Below, piece by piece: positions 27,897 through 39,591 of a stretch of 64,000 bases of DNA. Location: the NCBI GenBank assembly GCA_001896885.1, contig MKRJ01000049.1, positions 1 to 64,000 of the forward strand. Reading direction: 5' to 3'. A program made the position numbers and the translations under genes. Positions within the stretch are counted from its first letter, which is position 1. The number at the start of each line of letters is the position of its first letter. The notes beneath the pieces were generated by a model. The model made no database searches. It saw nothing but the letters and a program-made list of their open reading frames with translations, and was not told the DNA's origin. The DNA comes from Rhizobiales bacterium 65-79 (GTDB lineage: Bacteria > Pseudomonadota > Alphaproteobacteria > Rhizobiales > Rhizobiaceae).

Positions 27897-29078
27897 CTAT
27901 TCCGCCGGCGCGACCGCGACCGAACGGTGGCGCAGCGCATATGCGCCGAGCACGATGGCCAGCCCGATCAGCGGGAACAGGGCGCCGACCCAGCCGAGAT
28001 CAGCCGGCGATCCGACGCGCAGCACCTCGGCTCCGACGACGGATCCGAGCGCCACGCCGAGATAGAGCGCCGAGCCGTTGAGGGAGAGCACGACCGGCGC
28101 GTCGTCGGGCGCGATGGCGAGGAGCCGGCTCGCCTGCGCCGGCGGGAAGGCCCAGCCGATTACGCCCCACGGCACCATCGCCGCGACGAGCAGCGGTCCG
28201 GCATAGGCGTGCGGCAGCGCCGGGATGGCGGAGAAGACGATCAGCGCCGCCGCGCCGAGCGCCAGCGACCAGCAGACGGTGCGGGTCGCGCCGAAGCGGT
28301 CGGCGGCCTGTCCGCCGGCGATGTTGCCGGCCACCGCGCCGACGCCGAAGGCGAGCAGCACTGCCGGCAATGCGAGCTCGGAAAGCCCGGCGCCCTGCAT
28401 CGCCAGCGGCGCGATATAGGAAAACACGGTAAAGGCGCCGGTCAGCGTGAAGAGCGTGGTGAGCAGCATGGGCAGGACGCCCGGCCGCGCCACGCCGGCG
28501 ACGCGCTGGCGCAAGGTGAGCGGCGTGCCGGAAAGGCCGCGGGGCAGTCGCCACCAGAGGACCACGCCCGCGAGCGTGCCGAGGGCCGCGATCGCCATGA
28601 AGGTGCCGCGCCAGCCGATCGCCGCGCCGATGAGGGCGCCGAGCGGCGCGCCGAGCGCGACCGCGACGGTCGTCCCGCCGACTACGACGGCGATGGCGCG
28701 CGCCCGGTGATGGCCGTCCACCATGGCCACCGCGGTCGCCTGCGCCGTGGCGGCGAAGAGGCCGGCGGCGAGCGCCATGACGACCCGCGCGCCGAGCAGG
28801 GTCTCGAAGGACGAGCCGAACGCCGCCATCAAATTGCCGAGCACGAAGAACGCCATCGTCCAGATGATGACGGGCCGCCTTTCCTGCCGGCCGGTGAGCG
28901 TGGCGAGGATCGGTCCGCCGAGCGCATAGGCGAGCGCGAAGGCGGTGATGAGGTAGCCGGCGAGCGGGATCGATATGCCGGAATCCGCAGCGATGTCGGG
29001 CAGAAGGCTCGAAACGACGAAGCCTTCCGTCGATATCGTGAACGACCCGACCGCGAGCCAGAAAATACGCTTGTCCAT
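27897..29078 (-). CDS. MFS transporter, AraJ/YdhP-like (drug:H+ antiporter type)
   Basis: 393 residues with 12 membrane helices, starting MDKRIFWLAVGSF; the longer open frame upstream is not membrane-like. Motif A-type loop (LTGRQERRPVIIWT) and the repeated glycine/alanine helices fit AraJ/YdhP transporters, which export sugars or drugs; the substrate is unknown. It is divergent from an arsR-type regulator gene, and a perfect inverted repeat lies 15-32 bp upstream. Confidence 0.85.
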   Translation of the reverse strand: MDKRIFWLAVGSFTISTEGFVVSSLLPDIAADSGISIPLAGYLITAFALAYALGGPILATLTGRQERRPVIIWTMAFFVLGNLMAAFGSSFETLLGARVVMALAAGLFAATAQATAVAMVDGHHRARAIAVVVGGTTVAVALGAPLGALIGAAIGWRGTFMAIAALGTLAGVVLWWRLPRGLSGTPLTLRQRVAGVARPGVLPMLLTTLFTLTGAFTVFSYIAPLAMQGAGLSELALPAVLLAFGVGAVAGNIAGGQAADRFGATRTVCWSLALGAAALIVFSAIPALPHAYAGPLLVAAMVPWGVIGWAFPPAQASRLLAIAPDDAPVVLSLNGSALYLGVALGSVVGAEVLRVGSPADLGWVGALFPLIGLAIVLGAYALRHRSVAVAPAE

Positions 29079-29092
29079 GGGAGGAATCCTTA

Positions 29093-29110
29093 GTTCAAAA
29101 TTCGTTGAAC
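29093..29110. promoter_or_regulatory. Operator-like inverted repeat before the MFS gene
   Basis: GTTCAA-AATTCG-TTGAAC is a perfect 6-6-6 dyad 15 bp upstream of the MFS start codon. ArsR-family repressors bind such AT-rich dyads over promoters. The nearby divergent ArsR gene makes it the best candidate regulator. The rest of the 355-bp intergenic region (29079-29433) holds degenerate arm fragments of the A/B/C repeat family near 29250-29345. Confidence 0.5.
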
Positions 29111-29433
29111 AATTGGAGCTTGGGGAGGATGCTGTCAATGACGCAGTGCAAAAATAGTCCCCCCCGTGCTGACAGCCCTGTGTCAGGAGGGGGCGGCGCG
29201 GAAGGACCGCGTCATGCGCCTGCAGGCGGAGCGCAACCTTTCCGCATTTGTCTTCCTCGGTCCGCGCTCCGCTGAGCCTGTCCTCGAGCTTGCCCAAGGC
29301 AAGACCCGGGGGCTTCGCTTGCCCCTGGATGACGAAACCGGGAAGGCGCTTCGCCGACGGCCGCCCTTCGCCCGTCGCACACGCTCCCCCGCCCCGCGTT
29401 GAAATCCACCCGATTTGTGCTTAATTCTGCGGC

Positions 29434-29775
29434 ATGAGCCTGCCGCACCCCACCATCGACCAGATCACGTTGCCCAACGTGCTTTCAGCGCTCGGCGACG
29501 ATACGCGCCTGGCGATCGTGGGGATGCTCGCCCGCAACGAGGGCACCAGCATGACCTGCGGCCAGTTCAGCGAACTGGGCTCGAAGACGAGCCTGAGCTA
29601 CCATCTGGCCAAATTGCGCGAGGCCGGCGTCGTCAAGGTCGAGCCCTGCGGCACCTCGCGCTTCATATCGCTGCGCCGCGCCGATCTCGACCGGCGCTTC
29701 CCCGGTTTCCTCGATTCGGTGATCGCGACCGCGATCAGCCTGCCGCCGGTGCTCGCGAGGGGCGACGCCGCCTGA
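29434..29775 (+). CDS. ArsR-family winged-helix regulator
   Basis: 113 residues. The N-terminal helix pattern LPNVLSALGDDTRLAIVGML and recognition helix region SKTSLSYHLAKLREAGVV, then a beta wing (VEPCGTSRFISLRR), are typical of ArsR. The metal-binding ELCVCDL motif is absent, so it probably senses a non-metal signal. It is divergent from the MFS gene, which it likely represses. Confidence 0.85.
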   Translation: MSLPHPTIDQITLPNVLSALGDDTRLAIVGMLARNEGTSMTCGQFSELGSKTSLSYHLAKLREAGVVKVEPCGTSRFISLRRADLDRRFPGFLDSVIATAISLPPVLARGDAA

Positions 29776-29931
29776 CGGCGACGCGCCCGCGTAGGTTCTG
29801 CGGACAGTTGGGTTCCCGGTTATGTGGAGTGCTGGTCGGCTACCTTCATTCGCGTCATTCCGGGGCCGCGCAGCGGAACCCGGAACGACGGCCGTGTATG
29901 AAGGTCTTCAATCTCCAACTGTCCACACGGC

Positions 29932-30678
29932 CTAATCCCCGCTGCTGGCGACCAGTACCGGCTTCGGGCTGTATTCCGCCGGGAAGAGCTCCTTCAGGCT
30001 TGCGATCTTCGGCAGGTCGTTGATCACGATATAGGGGTATTCGGGATGGTCCGTCAGGAAGTTCTGATGATACCCCTCGGCGGGATAGAATTTTTTTCCC
30101 GGCTCGATCGTCGTGACGATGGACGAGCTGTAGGCGTGCGCGCCGCTGAGCTGGGCGATATAGGCCTTGGCGACCTTCGCCTGCTCCGCGCTCGTCGGGA
30201 AGATGGCGGAACGGTATTGCGTGCCGGTGTCGGGGCCCTGCCGGTTGAGTTCCGTCGGGTCGTGCGCGACCGAGAAGAATATCTGCAGCAGATGGCCGTA
30301 GCTGACGGTCTTGGGATCGAAGACGATCCGGACCGATTCGGCGTGTCCCGTTTCGCCGGTGCTGACCATGTCGTAATGCGCCGTGTCCGCCGCGCCGCCC
30401 GTATAGCCTGAGGTGGCGCTGGCCACTCCGACGACGTGCTGGAAGACCCCCTGCACGCCCCAGAAGCAGCCGCCCGCCAGCACGGCGGTTTCCAGTCCGC
30501 CATGCGCCGGTTCGTCCATTGCCGGCGCGGGGACGACATGCGTTTCCTCGGCTCCGGCGGATGACGGGGCCAGTTGCAGGCCGGCATAGCAAAGCGCGGC
30601 GATGCCGGCGGAAAGGAGGGCGAGGCTCCTTCCGGTAAAGATCCTACGGATGGATGCGCTGGAGTTCGGTTTCGTCAT
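29932..30678 (-). CDS. msrA: Exported peptide-methionine (S)-S-oxide reductase
   Basis: 248 residues. An N-terminal signal or anchor helix (about 18-42, LALLSAGIAALCYAGL) precedes a standard MsrA domain with the active site GCFWG, and GYTGG and GYHQNFL motifs. It repairs oxidised methionine; the leader suggests a periplasmic or membrane-tethered enzyme. The start ATG at 30678 is preferred over a GTG seven codons upstream because AAAGG lies at proper distance. Confidence 0.9.
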   Translation of the reverse strand: MTKPNSSASIRRIFTGRSLALLSAGIAALCYAGLQLAPSSAGAEETHVVPAPAMDEPAHGGLETAVLAGGCFWGVQGVFQHVVGVASATSGYTGGAADTAHYDMVSTGETGHAESVRIVFDPKTVSYGHLLQIFFSVAHDPTELNRQGPDTGTQYRSAIFPTSAEQAKVAKAYIAQLSGAHAYSSSIVTTIEPGKKFYPAEGYHQNFLTDHPEYPYIVINDLPKIASLKELFPAEYSPKPVLVASSGD

Positions 30679-30955
30679 CGCAGGCGCCTTTCGTTTCACG
30701 CGCGGCCGGCTTGGCCTGACCGGGACGTTTCCGGCTTACAGCAAGCCGCGCCGCCTGGGCAGCGGGAATGCGCCTGCCGCACCGAGATGTGAATTCCCGG
30801 CAACGCCGCGTGATCGCCACAGCCGTTCCACCCGGCTTCGCCGCCCCGTCCCCCACTTTCCCCGCAAGTTGCGGGTGCAAGCCCCGTCGCCTCATTCCCT
30901 CCCAATAAATGTGCGCCGTTTGCCGCCTCCCGATGCGTGACGGGCGAATCGGGAT

Positions 30956-31984
30956 ATGGTGCGACCGGTGCGTGGGACAGAGCGAATGCCGAAGAGCGAA
31001 CGAGCCGGAAATGCGCCGCCGGGGCCGGCCTGGAGTTCGGTCGGCCTGGTGGCTGCCGCCGCCCTGCTCGCGGCGTCGGCGCTTTTTTCCCTCGGCCTGC
31101 CCGCTCGGGCGCAGGACGTAAAGGCCCCCGGCATCGCCGTCGTCGATGGCCTCGCCCCCGGCGACCTCCTCAACATCCGCGCCACGCCCACGCCGATCGG
31201 CACCGTCCAGGCGCGCCTGCCGAACGGCGCCGGGGTCCGGACTCTCGGCTGCGCGCAATATGACGGCTACGACTGGTGCAAGGTCGCCACGCTCGACGCG
31301 CCCAAATTGAGCGGCTGGACGCCTGCCCGCTATCTTCGCGCCGCGGATACGGATGCCGACGCGACGGCGCCCACGCCCCCTGCCGGGGCCGCCTCGCAAG
31401 CCCCGGCGCCCGACATGCCGGCCAATCTCGACGCCCGCATCGGCAAGGAAACCGGCGAGGCAGGCCAGGCGGCGGACGAGAAGCTCCGCAATGCGATCAT
31501 CGCCCGCTATCGCCCGGTCTATCGCGCGGCGCTCGGCCTGCCGGCCGCCGGCAAGACGACCGCCGAGGCCGACGCCGCGCCCCCAGCCGGCGCGGCGACG
31601 CCTGACCAGCCGTCCGAAGACCCTGCGCCGCAGGCAAACGGCATCCCGGTACCGACCCCTCGCCCCGATCCGAAGGCCGGGCCGGCGGTGGCCTCGGTCG
31701 AGGCCGCCGGGAAGTCGACCGGCGAGGTGCCCTGCGCCGCCGCGTTCGGCCAGCCCATGCAGGAGTGCAAGGCGGCGTTCACGCGGCTCGGGCCCGGCGT
31801 CGCCGATGTCGCGGTCACCCTGCCGGACGGCGGCGCGCGGACCATCCGCTTCCGCGCCGGCAAGCCCGACGGCTCCGACTCCTCCGATCCGCTGCATTTC
31901 ACGCGCGAGGGCAGTCTGAACATGATCCGCATCGGCAGGGCCGAGCGTTTCGAGATCCTCGACGCGCTGGCCTTTGGAGACTAG
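30956..31984 (+). CDS. Secreted SH3-domain protein
   Basis: 342 residues. A signal peptide (LVAAAALLAASALFSLGLPARA) ends near residue 52, then a bacterial SH3 domain (about 57-128: LNIRATPTPIGTVQARLPNG, GYDWCKV, SGWTPARYL). A proline/alanine-rich linker follows, and a small C-terminal domain with two cysteines. SH3 domains of this type bind cell wall in other proteins. ATG at 30986 is a possible alternative start. Confidence 0.75.
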   Translation: MVRPVRGTERMPKSERAGNAPPGPAWSSVGLVAAAALLAASALFSLGLPARAQDVKAPGIAVVDGLAPGDLLNIRATPTPIGTVQARLPNGAGVRTLGCAQYDGYDWCKVATLDAPKLSGWTPARYLRAADTDADATAPTPPAGAASQAPAPDMPANLDARIGKETGEAGQAADEKLRNAIIARYRPVYRAALGLPAAGKTTAEADAAPPAGAATPDQPSEDPAPQANGIPVPTPRPDPKAGPAVASVEAAGKSTGEVPCAAAFGQPMQECKAAFTRLGPGVADVAVTLPDGGARTIRFRAGKPDGSDSSDPLHFTREGSLNMIRIGRAERFEILDALAFGD

Positions 31985-32073
31985 AGGCCCGGCGACGAGC
32001 GCCGAGGCATCCCTTGAAGATCTGCTGGAAGGCGTCTGTGTCGAGACGCGGAAGCGAACGGAGGAACCAAGCG

Positions 32074-32724
32074 ATGACAGCCGATTATTGCCACCCGACC
32101 GCGCCGCACACCAAGCTGCGCATGCCGAACTGGTATGTGTCGAACCTGATGATGGATCGCGCGCTCGACGCCGTGGCGCGCAAGGTCAAGCATCTCGACC
32201 GCGACCACGACATCCCCTATCTCGCCGGCTATTCGAAGGACGGCAAGACCATCTATATCGACCGGCACATGCCGAGCACCTGGAAATACAAGGGCCGCAG
32301 CATCGACACCGACCGCTTCCTCCTTCTGCACGAGGAGGTCGAGAAGACGCTGATCGACCAGCTCGACCTGCACTATCTGCATGCGCACCAGATCGCCACG
32401 CGCGCCGAAGAGGCGGCGATCCGCGCGGCCGGCATCTCCTGGCGCGAATACAACGACTTCATGCAGAAATACGTGAAGAAGATGGGTGACGAACGGCTGA
32501 CCAATGTCCCGGCCGATCTCGACCTGAAACCCTATCGCGACGAACACGACACCGACCTTCTGGAGCGCATGGCCGCCAGCGTCGAAAAGGGTATCTGCCC
32601 GGAAGGCGTCGACCGGGACAAGCTGCACGCAAAAATCAAGAGCCAGTTGAAGACTATGCTTTCGCACGCCCACGATCCGCTGGGCGGGAAATCCGGCGCC
32701 GGGAAAAAGCCGCGCCGGAAATGA
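32074..32724 (+). CDS. Conserved hypothetical protein (216 aa)
   Basis: It starts at the ATG behind GGAGG. The chain is soluble and charged, with PHTKLRMPNWYVSNLMM at the start, IYIDRHMPSTWKYKG in the middle, and a histidine/glutamate-rich helix (LLHEEVEKTLIDQLDLHYLH). The C-terminus is basic (KSGAGKKPRRK). The acid/histidine cluster hints at metal binding, but no family is recognised. It precedes carB on the same strand. Confidence 0.65.
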   Translation: MTADYCHPTAPHTKLRMPNWYVSNLMMDRALDAVARKVKHLDRDHDIPYLAGYSKDGKTIYIDRHMPSTWKYKGRSIDTDRFLLLHEEVEKTLIDQLDLHYLHAHQIATRAEEAAIRAAGISWREYNDFMQKYVKKMGDERLTNVPADLDLKPYRDEHDTDLLERMAASVEKGICPEGVDRDKLHAKIKSQLKTMLSHAHDPLGGKSGAGKKPRRK

Positions 32725-33020
32725 CGGCCGGCGCATGGAAGCGCCTGTTCGAGGCGGGGACGGGCCGCCACGCGGCTCGTTCTGCCAAAGGACCAAAGCG
32801 GCAACTCGCGGCGCGCGGCAAGGTGTTGCGGTCCGCTTCGCGCCGTCGGCCCCGACGTTGCGATTTTGGGGGGTTACGCGGCGCGTTTCCTTCCCCTATA
32901 AGGCCCGCCTAGCCTGATATTTTCCTCTTGCGCATGGCCGGGCCGCCGCGACGCTTTCCGCGCGCCAAGCGGGGGCTCCCGCCCCGGCACGATGCGCGAG
33001 CGCCACCGACGGACCGCATC

Positions 33021-36530
<3,510 letters not shown>

Positions 36531-36538
36531 AGCGCCAA

Positions 36539-36759
36539 CTATCTCCCCCCTTGCGGGGGAGATAGGATTTTCACGGTCTTAGCGGAGCAGCGCAAAGCGC
36601 ATAAGCGACGCTAAGTCGTAGAAAATCCAAGAGAGGGGCTGGTCCCAATCAACCATACCAAGCCCCTCACTTGCGATTTCTAACACTTGGCATCGCAGGC
36701 GGGCTTCGCCCTGCTCTGCTAAGATGTTGAAATCGCTTTCTCTCCCGCAAGGGGAGAGA
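36539..36759. repeat. Palindromic repeat doublet left of the DUF559 gene
   Basis: Two units of about 100 bp lie tail to tail. The first (36539-36638, plus orientation) begins with the hairpin CTCCCCC-CTTG-CGGGGGAG and runs through a GATTTTC...CTTAG...GAAAATC dyad. The second (36661-36759) is the inverted counterpart, ending at a CTCTCCCGCAAGGGGAGAG hairpin. The tails form a central stem (GAGGGGCT with AGCCCCTC). This resembles REPIN-type doublets. A third unit lies after the gene at 37132. Confidence 0.75.
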
Positions 36760-36772
36760 CAAAGGCCTGCAT

Positions 36773-37126
36773 ATGCCGCACCGCCTCTCATCATCTCCGC
36801 ATCGCCGCTTCGCTCGCGCAATGCGGAGCGATGCCACGAAGGCGGAAAACGCCCTGTGGCAGGCGCTTCGTAACCGGCAACTGAACGGCCTCAAGTTCAA
36901 GCGTCAAGTGCCGCTCTCCGGCTATATCCTCGATTTCGTCTGCTTCGATGCCAGACTGGTCATCAAAGTCGACGGCAGCCAGCATGCGGAATCGAAACGC
37001 GACCTCGAACGGGATGCTTATTTCCAGAGCCAGGGTTTTCGAACCATCCGTTTCTGGAACGACGACATCCTTCGCAATCTCGACGCCGTCTGCCTGACGA
37101 TCCTGCGCGAAGCGGGGGCAGTGTAG
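36773..37126 (+). CDS. DUF559-domain protein (Vsr-like endonuclease fold)
   Basis: 117 residues. The conserved pattern is RSDATKAENALWQALRNRQL, then FKRQVPLSGYILDFVCFDARLVIKVDG (shown in parts: VPLSGYILDFVCF and LVIKVDG) with acidic and lysine residues of a PD-(D/E)xK core, then SQHAESKRDLERDAYF and an FRTIRFWNDDIL tail. DUF559 proteins are assigned to the Vsr mismatch-endonuclease superfamily, but no cellular role is known. Inverted copies of one palindromic repeat family flank it. Confidence 0.85.
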   Translation: MPHRLSSSPHRRFARAMRSDATKAENALWQALRNRQLNGLKFKRQVPLSGYILDFVCFDARLVIKVDGSQHAESKRDLERDAYFQSQGFRTIRFWNDDILRNLDAVCLTILREAGAV

Positions 37127-37131
37127 CTTTA

Positions 37132-37230
37132 TCTTCCCCTTGTGGGAGAGAAAGCGCTTTCAATGGCTTAGCCTAGCGAGCCGTTAGGCAGCGCGGAGAC
37201 TAAACGTTAGAAATCGCAGAGATGGCAACC
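37132..37230 (+). repeat. Palindromic repeat unit right of the DUF559 gene
   Basis: The unit begins with TCTTCCCCTTGTGGGAGAGA, six bases after the gene, and contains CTTTCAATGGCTTAG and GTTAGAAATCGCAGAG. These match the inverted unit at 36661-36759 when that is read on the other strand. The two units therefore face the gene head-first on either side. Confidence 0.7.
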
Positions 37231-37314
37231 CCACTTGAGCCAGAGAAAAGATCAATCAACCGTATTGTCTGAGGTGTATTGAATGGCATGCGGGTAGTGA
37301 GTACATCTAACGGC

Positions 37315-37330
37315 ATCTGACTATTCAGAT
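37315..37330. promoter_or_regulatory. Inverted repeat upstream of the LuxR-type gene
   Basis: ATCTGA-CTAT-TCAGAT is a perfect 6-4-6 dyad 62 bp upstream of the regulator start codon. It may be an autoregulatory site, though LuxR-type boxes are usually somewhat longer. The surrounding stretch is lower in GC than the neighbours. Confidence 0.35.
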
Positions 37331-37391
37331 AGGCAGAGCCGCTGGCATCGGTTTTGGATACCGCGCCAGTGGCTACCCTCGATGGCTAAAT

Positions 37392-38492
37392 ATGCCTGAA
37401 TCCATCAATACCGTTGTCGATGATATATACGAAGCGTCCGTCCTGCCGGAACTCTGGCCTTCTGTATTGGAGCGCGTCGGCAGGATCACTGATAGTTGGG
37501 GCGCGGCATTATTTACTGCCGACAGCAAAAGGTCGGTGAGATTCCAAGCGACGGAAAATTATAGCCCCCACATCGAGCGCGTCGACTATGCGGTGATGCA
37601 GCGCAACAATCCTCGGCCCGCACGTGCTTTGGCGCGAAAACATGCAGGATTCTTGGCGGACTTGGATCTTTGCACGCCTGCAGAACTCGAGAACGACCCG
37701 ATTTATAAGGAGATATTGGCGCCCGTAGGACTTGGGTGGACTGTCGGCTCGATCATCCCCGTTCCCAACGGGGACATCGTGGTTTTCGATCTGGTGCGTG
37801 CAAAGGAGCGGGGACCTTTCGAGCGGCGCGACATTTCGGCTTTGGACAAACTGCGGCCACATCTGGCCCGTTCTGCTCTTTTATCGGCTCGTCTAGGTCT
37901 TCAAAATGCCAGAGCAGCCACGGCGCTTATGCAAATCTTAGGCCTCCCCGGTGCTGTGCTGGACGCGGGCGGTCGGGTGCTCGCCGCCAATCCCCTTCTG
38001 GAAGCTCTGTCTTTCCAAATCGACATCCAGGCGTTCGACCGGCTGCGGTTATTCAACAGACCGGCGCAGAGTAGCCTCGCACGGGCGCTTGCCGGCATCG
38101 AGCGCGACGACGGCGACACCCGCTCGATCCCGGTCCCGGCGACCGAGGCGGCGCCGGCGCTCGTCGCCCATGTCATACCCATCCGCAGGCAGGCGCACGA
38201 CGTCTTCGCAAAGGCCTCGGCGCTATTCGTGGCCACGCCGGTGACGTCGCCGATCGCGCCCAATGTCGGCCTGCTGTGCGGCCTGTTCGACCTGACGCCG
38301 GCCGAGGACCGCGTCGCCAGAGCGCTGACCGAAGGCCACAGCGTCGAAAGCGCCGCTGCCGAACTCTCCGTTTCGCGGGAAACCGTGCGCAGCCATCTCA
38401 AGAATGTCATGGCCAAGACCGGCACGAGCCGACAGGCCGAACTGGTCGGCCTGCTCGCCGGCACGACCTCGTTCCCCTTGCCGCGCGGATAG
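37392..38492 (+). CDS. LuxR-type transcriptional regulator (C-terminal GerE HTH)
   Basis: 366 residues. The C-terminal HTH (about 300-362) reads LTPAEDRVARALTEGHSVE...LSVSRETVRSHLKNVMAKTGTSRQAELVGLL, a LuxR/GerE domain (shown in parts). The N-terminal 280 residues resemble a GAF/PAS-type sensory region, not an autoinducer-binding domain. The signal is unknown. Two identical-type palindromes (38501, 38722) follow the gene and are candidate binding sites. N-terminal base composition is lower in GC than the C-terminal half. Confidence 0.82.
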   Translation: MPESINTVVDDIYEASVLPELWPSVLERVGRITDSWGAALFTADSKRSVRFQATENYSPHIERVDYAVMQRNNPRPARALARKHAGFLADLDLCTPAELENDPIYKEILAPVGLGWTVGSIIPVPNGDIVVFDLVRAKERGPFERRDISALDKLRPHLARSALLSARLGLQNARAATALMQILGLPGAVLDAGGRVLAANPLLEALSFQIDIQAFDRLRLFNRPAQSSLARALAGIERDDGDTRSIPVPATEAAPALVAHVIPIRRQAHDVFAKASALFVATPVTSPIAPNVGLLCGLFDLTPAEDRVARALTEGHSVESAAAELSVSRETVRSHLKNVMAKTGTSRQAELVGLLAGTTSFPLPRG

Positions 38493-38500
38493 CCGCCGGC

Positions 38501-38518
38501 TTCACCCGTTTGGGTGAG
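38501..38518. promoter_or_regulatory. Palindrome TTCACCC-N4-GGGTGAG, copy 1
   Basis: TTCACCCGTTTGGGTGAG lies directly downstream of the LuxR-type gene. The same 18-bp form occurs again at 38722-38739. Both lie in the 314-bp stretch 38493-38806, which has no clear gene; AT-rich sequence follows copy 1 and could hold a promoter. Weak palindrome-only evidence for a regulator site. Confidence 0.45.
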
Positions 38519-38721
38519 GCGCGTTGGTTAAATCTGAATATGTTGCCCTAGTGAAGCGGCATACAGGCGCTCGGGGCAAGCACTGCGGGACGCCTATCGC
38601 CTGACCGTCATTTCGAGGGTTGCCGTGTCATCGGCGGCAAAGGGGGAAACTGATTCTGATCCTGTTCTTCATCGCCGGATTTCCGGCGATATCCGTCGCC
38701 TGCGACTACGCCGTTAGCAAA

Positions 38722-38739
38722 TTCACCCGGATGGGTGAG
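38722..38739. promoter_or_regulatory. Palindrome TTCACCC-N4-GGGTGAG, copy 2
   Basis: TTCACCCGGATGGGTGAG lies 68 bp upstream of the start of a cysteine-rich secreted protein gene (38807). Its arms are identical to copy 1. The distance fits an activator site just upstream of a promoter, plausibly used by the neighbouring LuxR-type protein. Confidence 0.45.
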
Positions 38740-38806
38740 CACGGCTCCTGCGTCGCATTCAACTGACTTTTCAATCATATTTGTGCCAGAACACGGAGAT
38801 CCGGCT

Positions 38807-39112
38807 ATGTTGGGGAATTGGGGGGCAAGACTTCTTGTTAGCTCAATCGGGTGCGCGATCGCAACGGGAGCGTCGGCGGGCTGCCTTTCCTATCAAGGTG
38901 GGGCTTGGGTGAATTATTGCCCTACTGCCGTTTATGGGCATTATACCGTCATCCGTGGCCAATGTGGGGTGAACGTTGGCTGGACGGGTGATTTCGGGCC
39001 CATTCGCGCAGGCCAACGGTCGGCAGCGCCTCATTTGAATGGTTGTGGATTGCAGTTTCGGTGGTGCGACTACCAGGCTTTCACGAAGGGCACGTGTTCG
39101 CCCTACCATTGA
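38807..39112 (+). CDS. Small cysteine-rich secreted protein (101 aa)
   Basis: The ATG at 38807 follows GGAG. A signal peptide (LLVSSIGCAIATGASAG) is followed by a mature part with six cysteines, GGAWVNYCPTAVYGHYT, CGVNVGWTGDF and GTCSPYH. Disulfide bonds and a periplasmic or extracellular place are likely. No family is recognised. It is the first of three small secreted proteins in a row. Confidence 0.6.
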   Translation: MLGNWGARLLVSSIGCAIATGASAGCLSYQGGAWVNYCPTAVYGHYTVIRGQCGVNVGWTGDFGPIRAGQRSAAPHLNGCGLQFRWCDYQAFTKGTCSPYH

Positions 39113-39202
39113 ACTGGCGGCCAGTGTACATCTGTCCGCGTCCGGCGCGACTGGATGAGGGACGTTGTGCAACGGCGCCGGCCTGATCCATCGGAGGGGG
39201 AA

Positions 39203-39502
39203 ATGTCGAGGACGACAGCGGTCATTCTCGCGGCGGCGTTCGTGCTGGGCCCGACCGCGGCCTTTGCCGGCGCGCCGAAGGCATGCACGGACTATGACAG
39301 GAAAATCAGCAGCCAGTACGCCGGGGCGATCCAGAAGGCGCAGGCATCGGGCAGCGCCTGCCAGAAGACGGCGCTGCAGGTCAAGCTGATGGAAGCCGCC
39401 CTCGCCGCCCCGACCGAATGCGGCAGCGCCGGCGACAGAAGCAAATTGAAGGCGGCGATCGCGCAGTCGAGGCAGTCCCTGAAGGACCAGGGCTGCCCGT
39501 AA
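39203..39502 (+). CDS. Small secreted protein with four cysteines (99 aa)
   Basis: The strong site GGAGGGGG precedes the ATG. A signal peptide (ILAAAFVLGPTAAFAG) is followed by a helical mature part (KACTDYDRKISSQYAG, ALQVKLMEAAL, ECGSAGDRSKLKAAI, DQGCP). It is unrecognised and presumably periplasmic. Confidence 0.65.
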   Translation: MSRTTAVILAAAFVLGPTAAFAGAPKACTDYDRKISSQYAGAIQKAQASGSACQKTALQVKLMEAALAAPTECGSAGDRSKLKAAIAQSRQSLKDQGCP

Positions 39503-39591
39503 ACGCCGCTTCGGGCGTCGACCAGGCAAGCTCCGCCATACTCCCGCCGGGGTTCGGGCGCGAGGTGCGCGGGCGTCTATCGGAGGCCCCC

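Noticed and set aside
27873-29093. A 406-codon open frame antisense to the second MFS transporter.
   Set aside because: Arginine/glutamate/aspartate-rich shadow of membrane helices on the other strand; no domain.
30956-31984. Assigning the SH3 protein as an amidase or adhesin.
   Set aside because: Only the SH3 domain and a low-complexity linker are recognisable; no catalytic motif is present.
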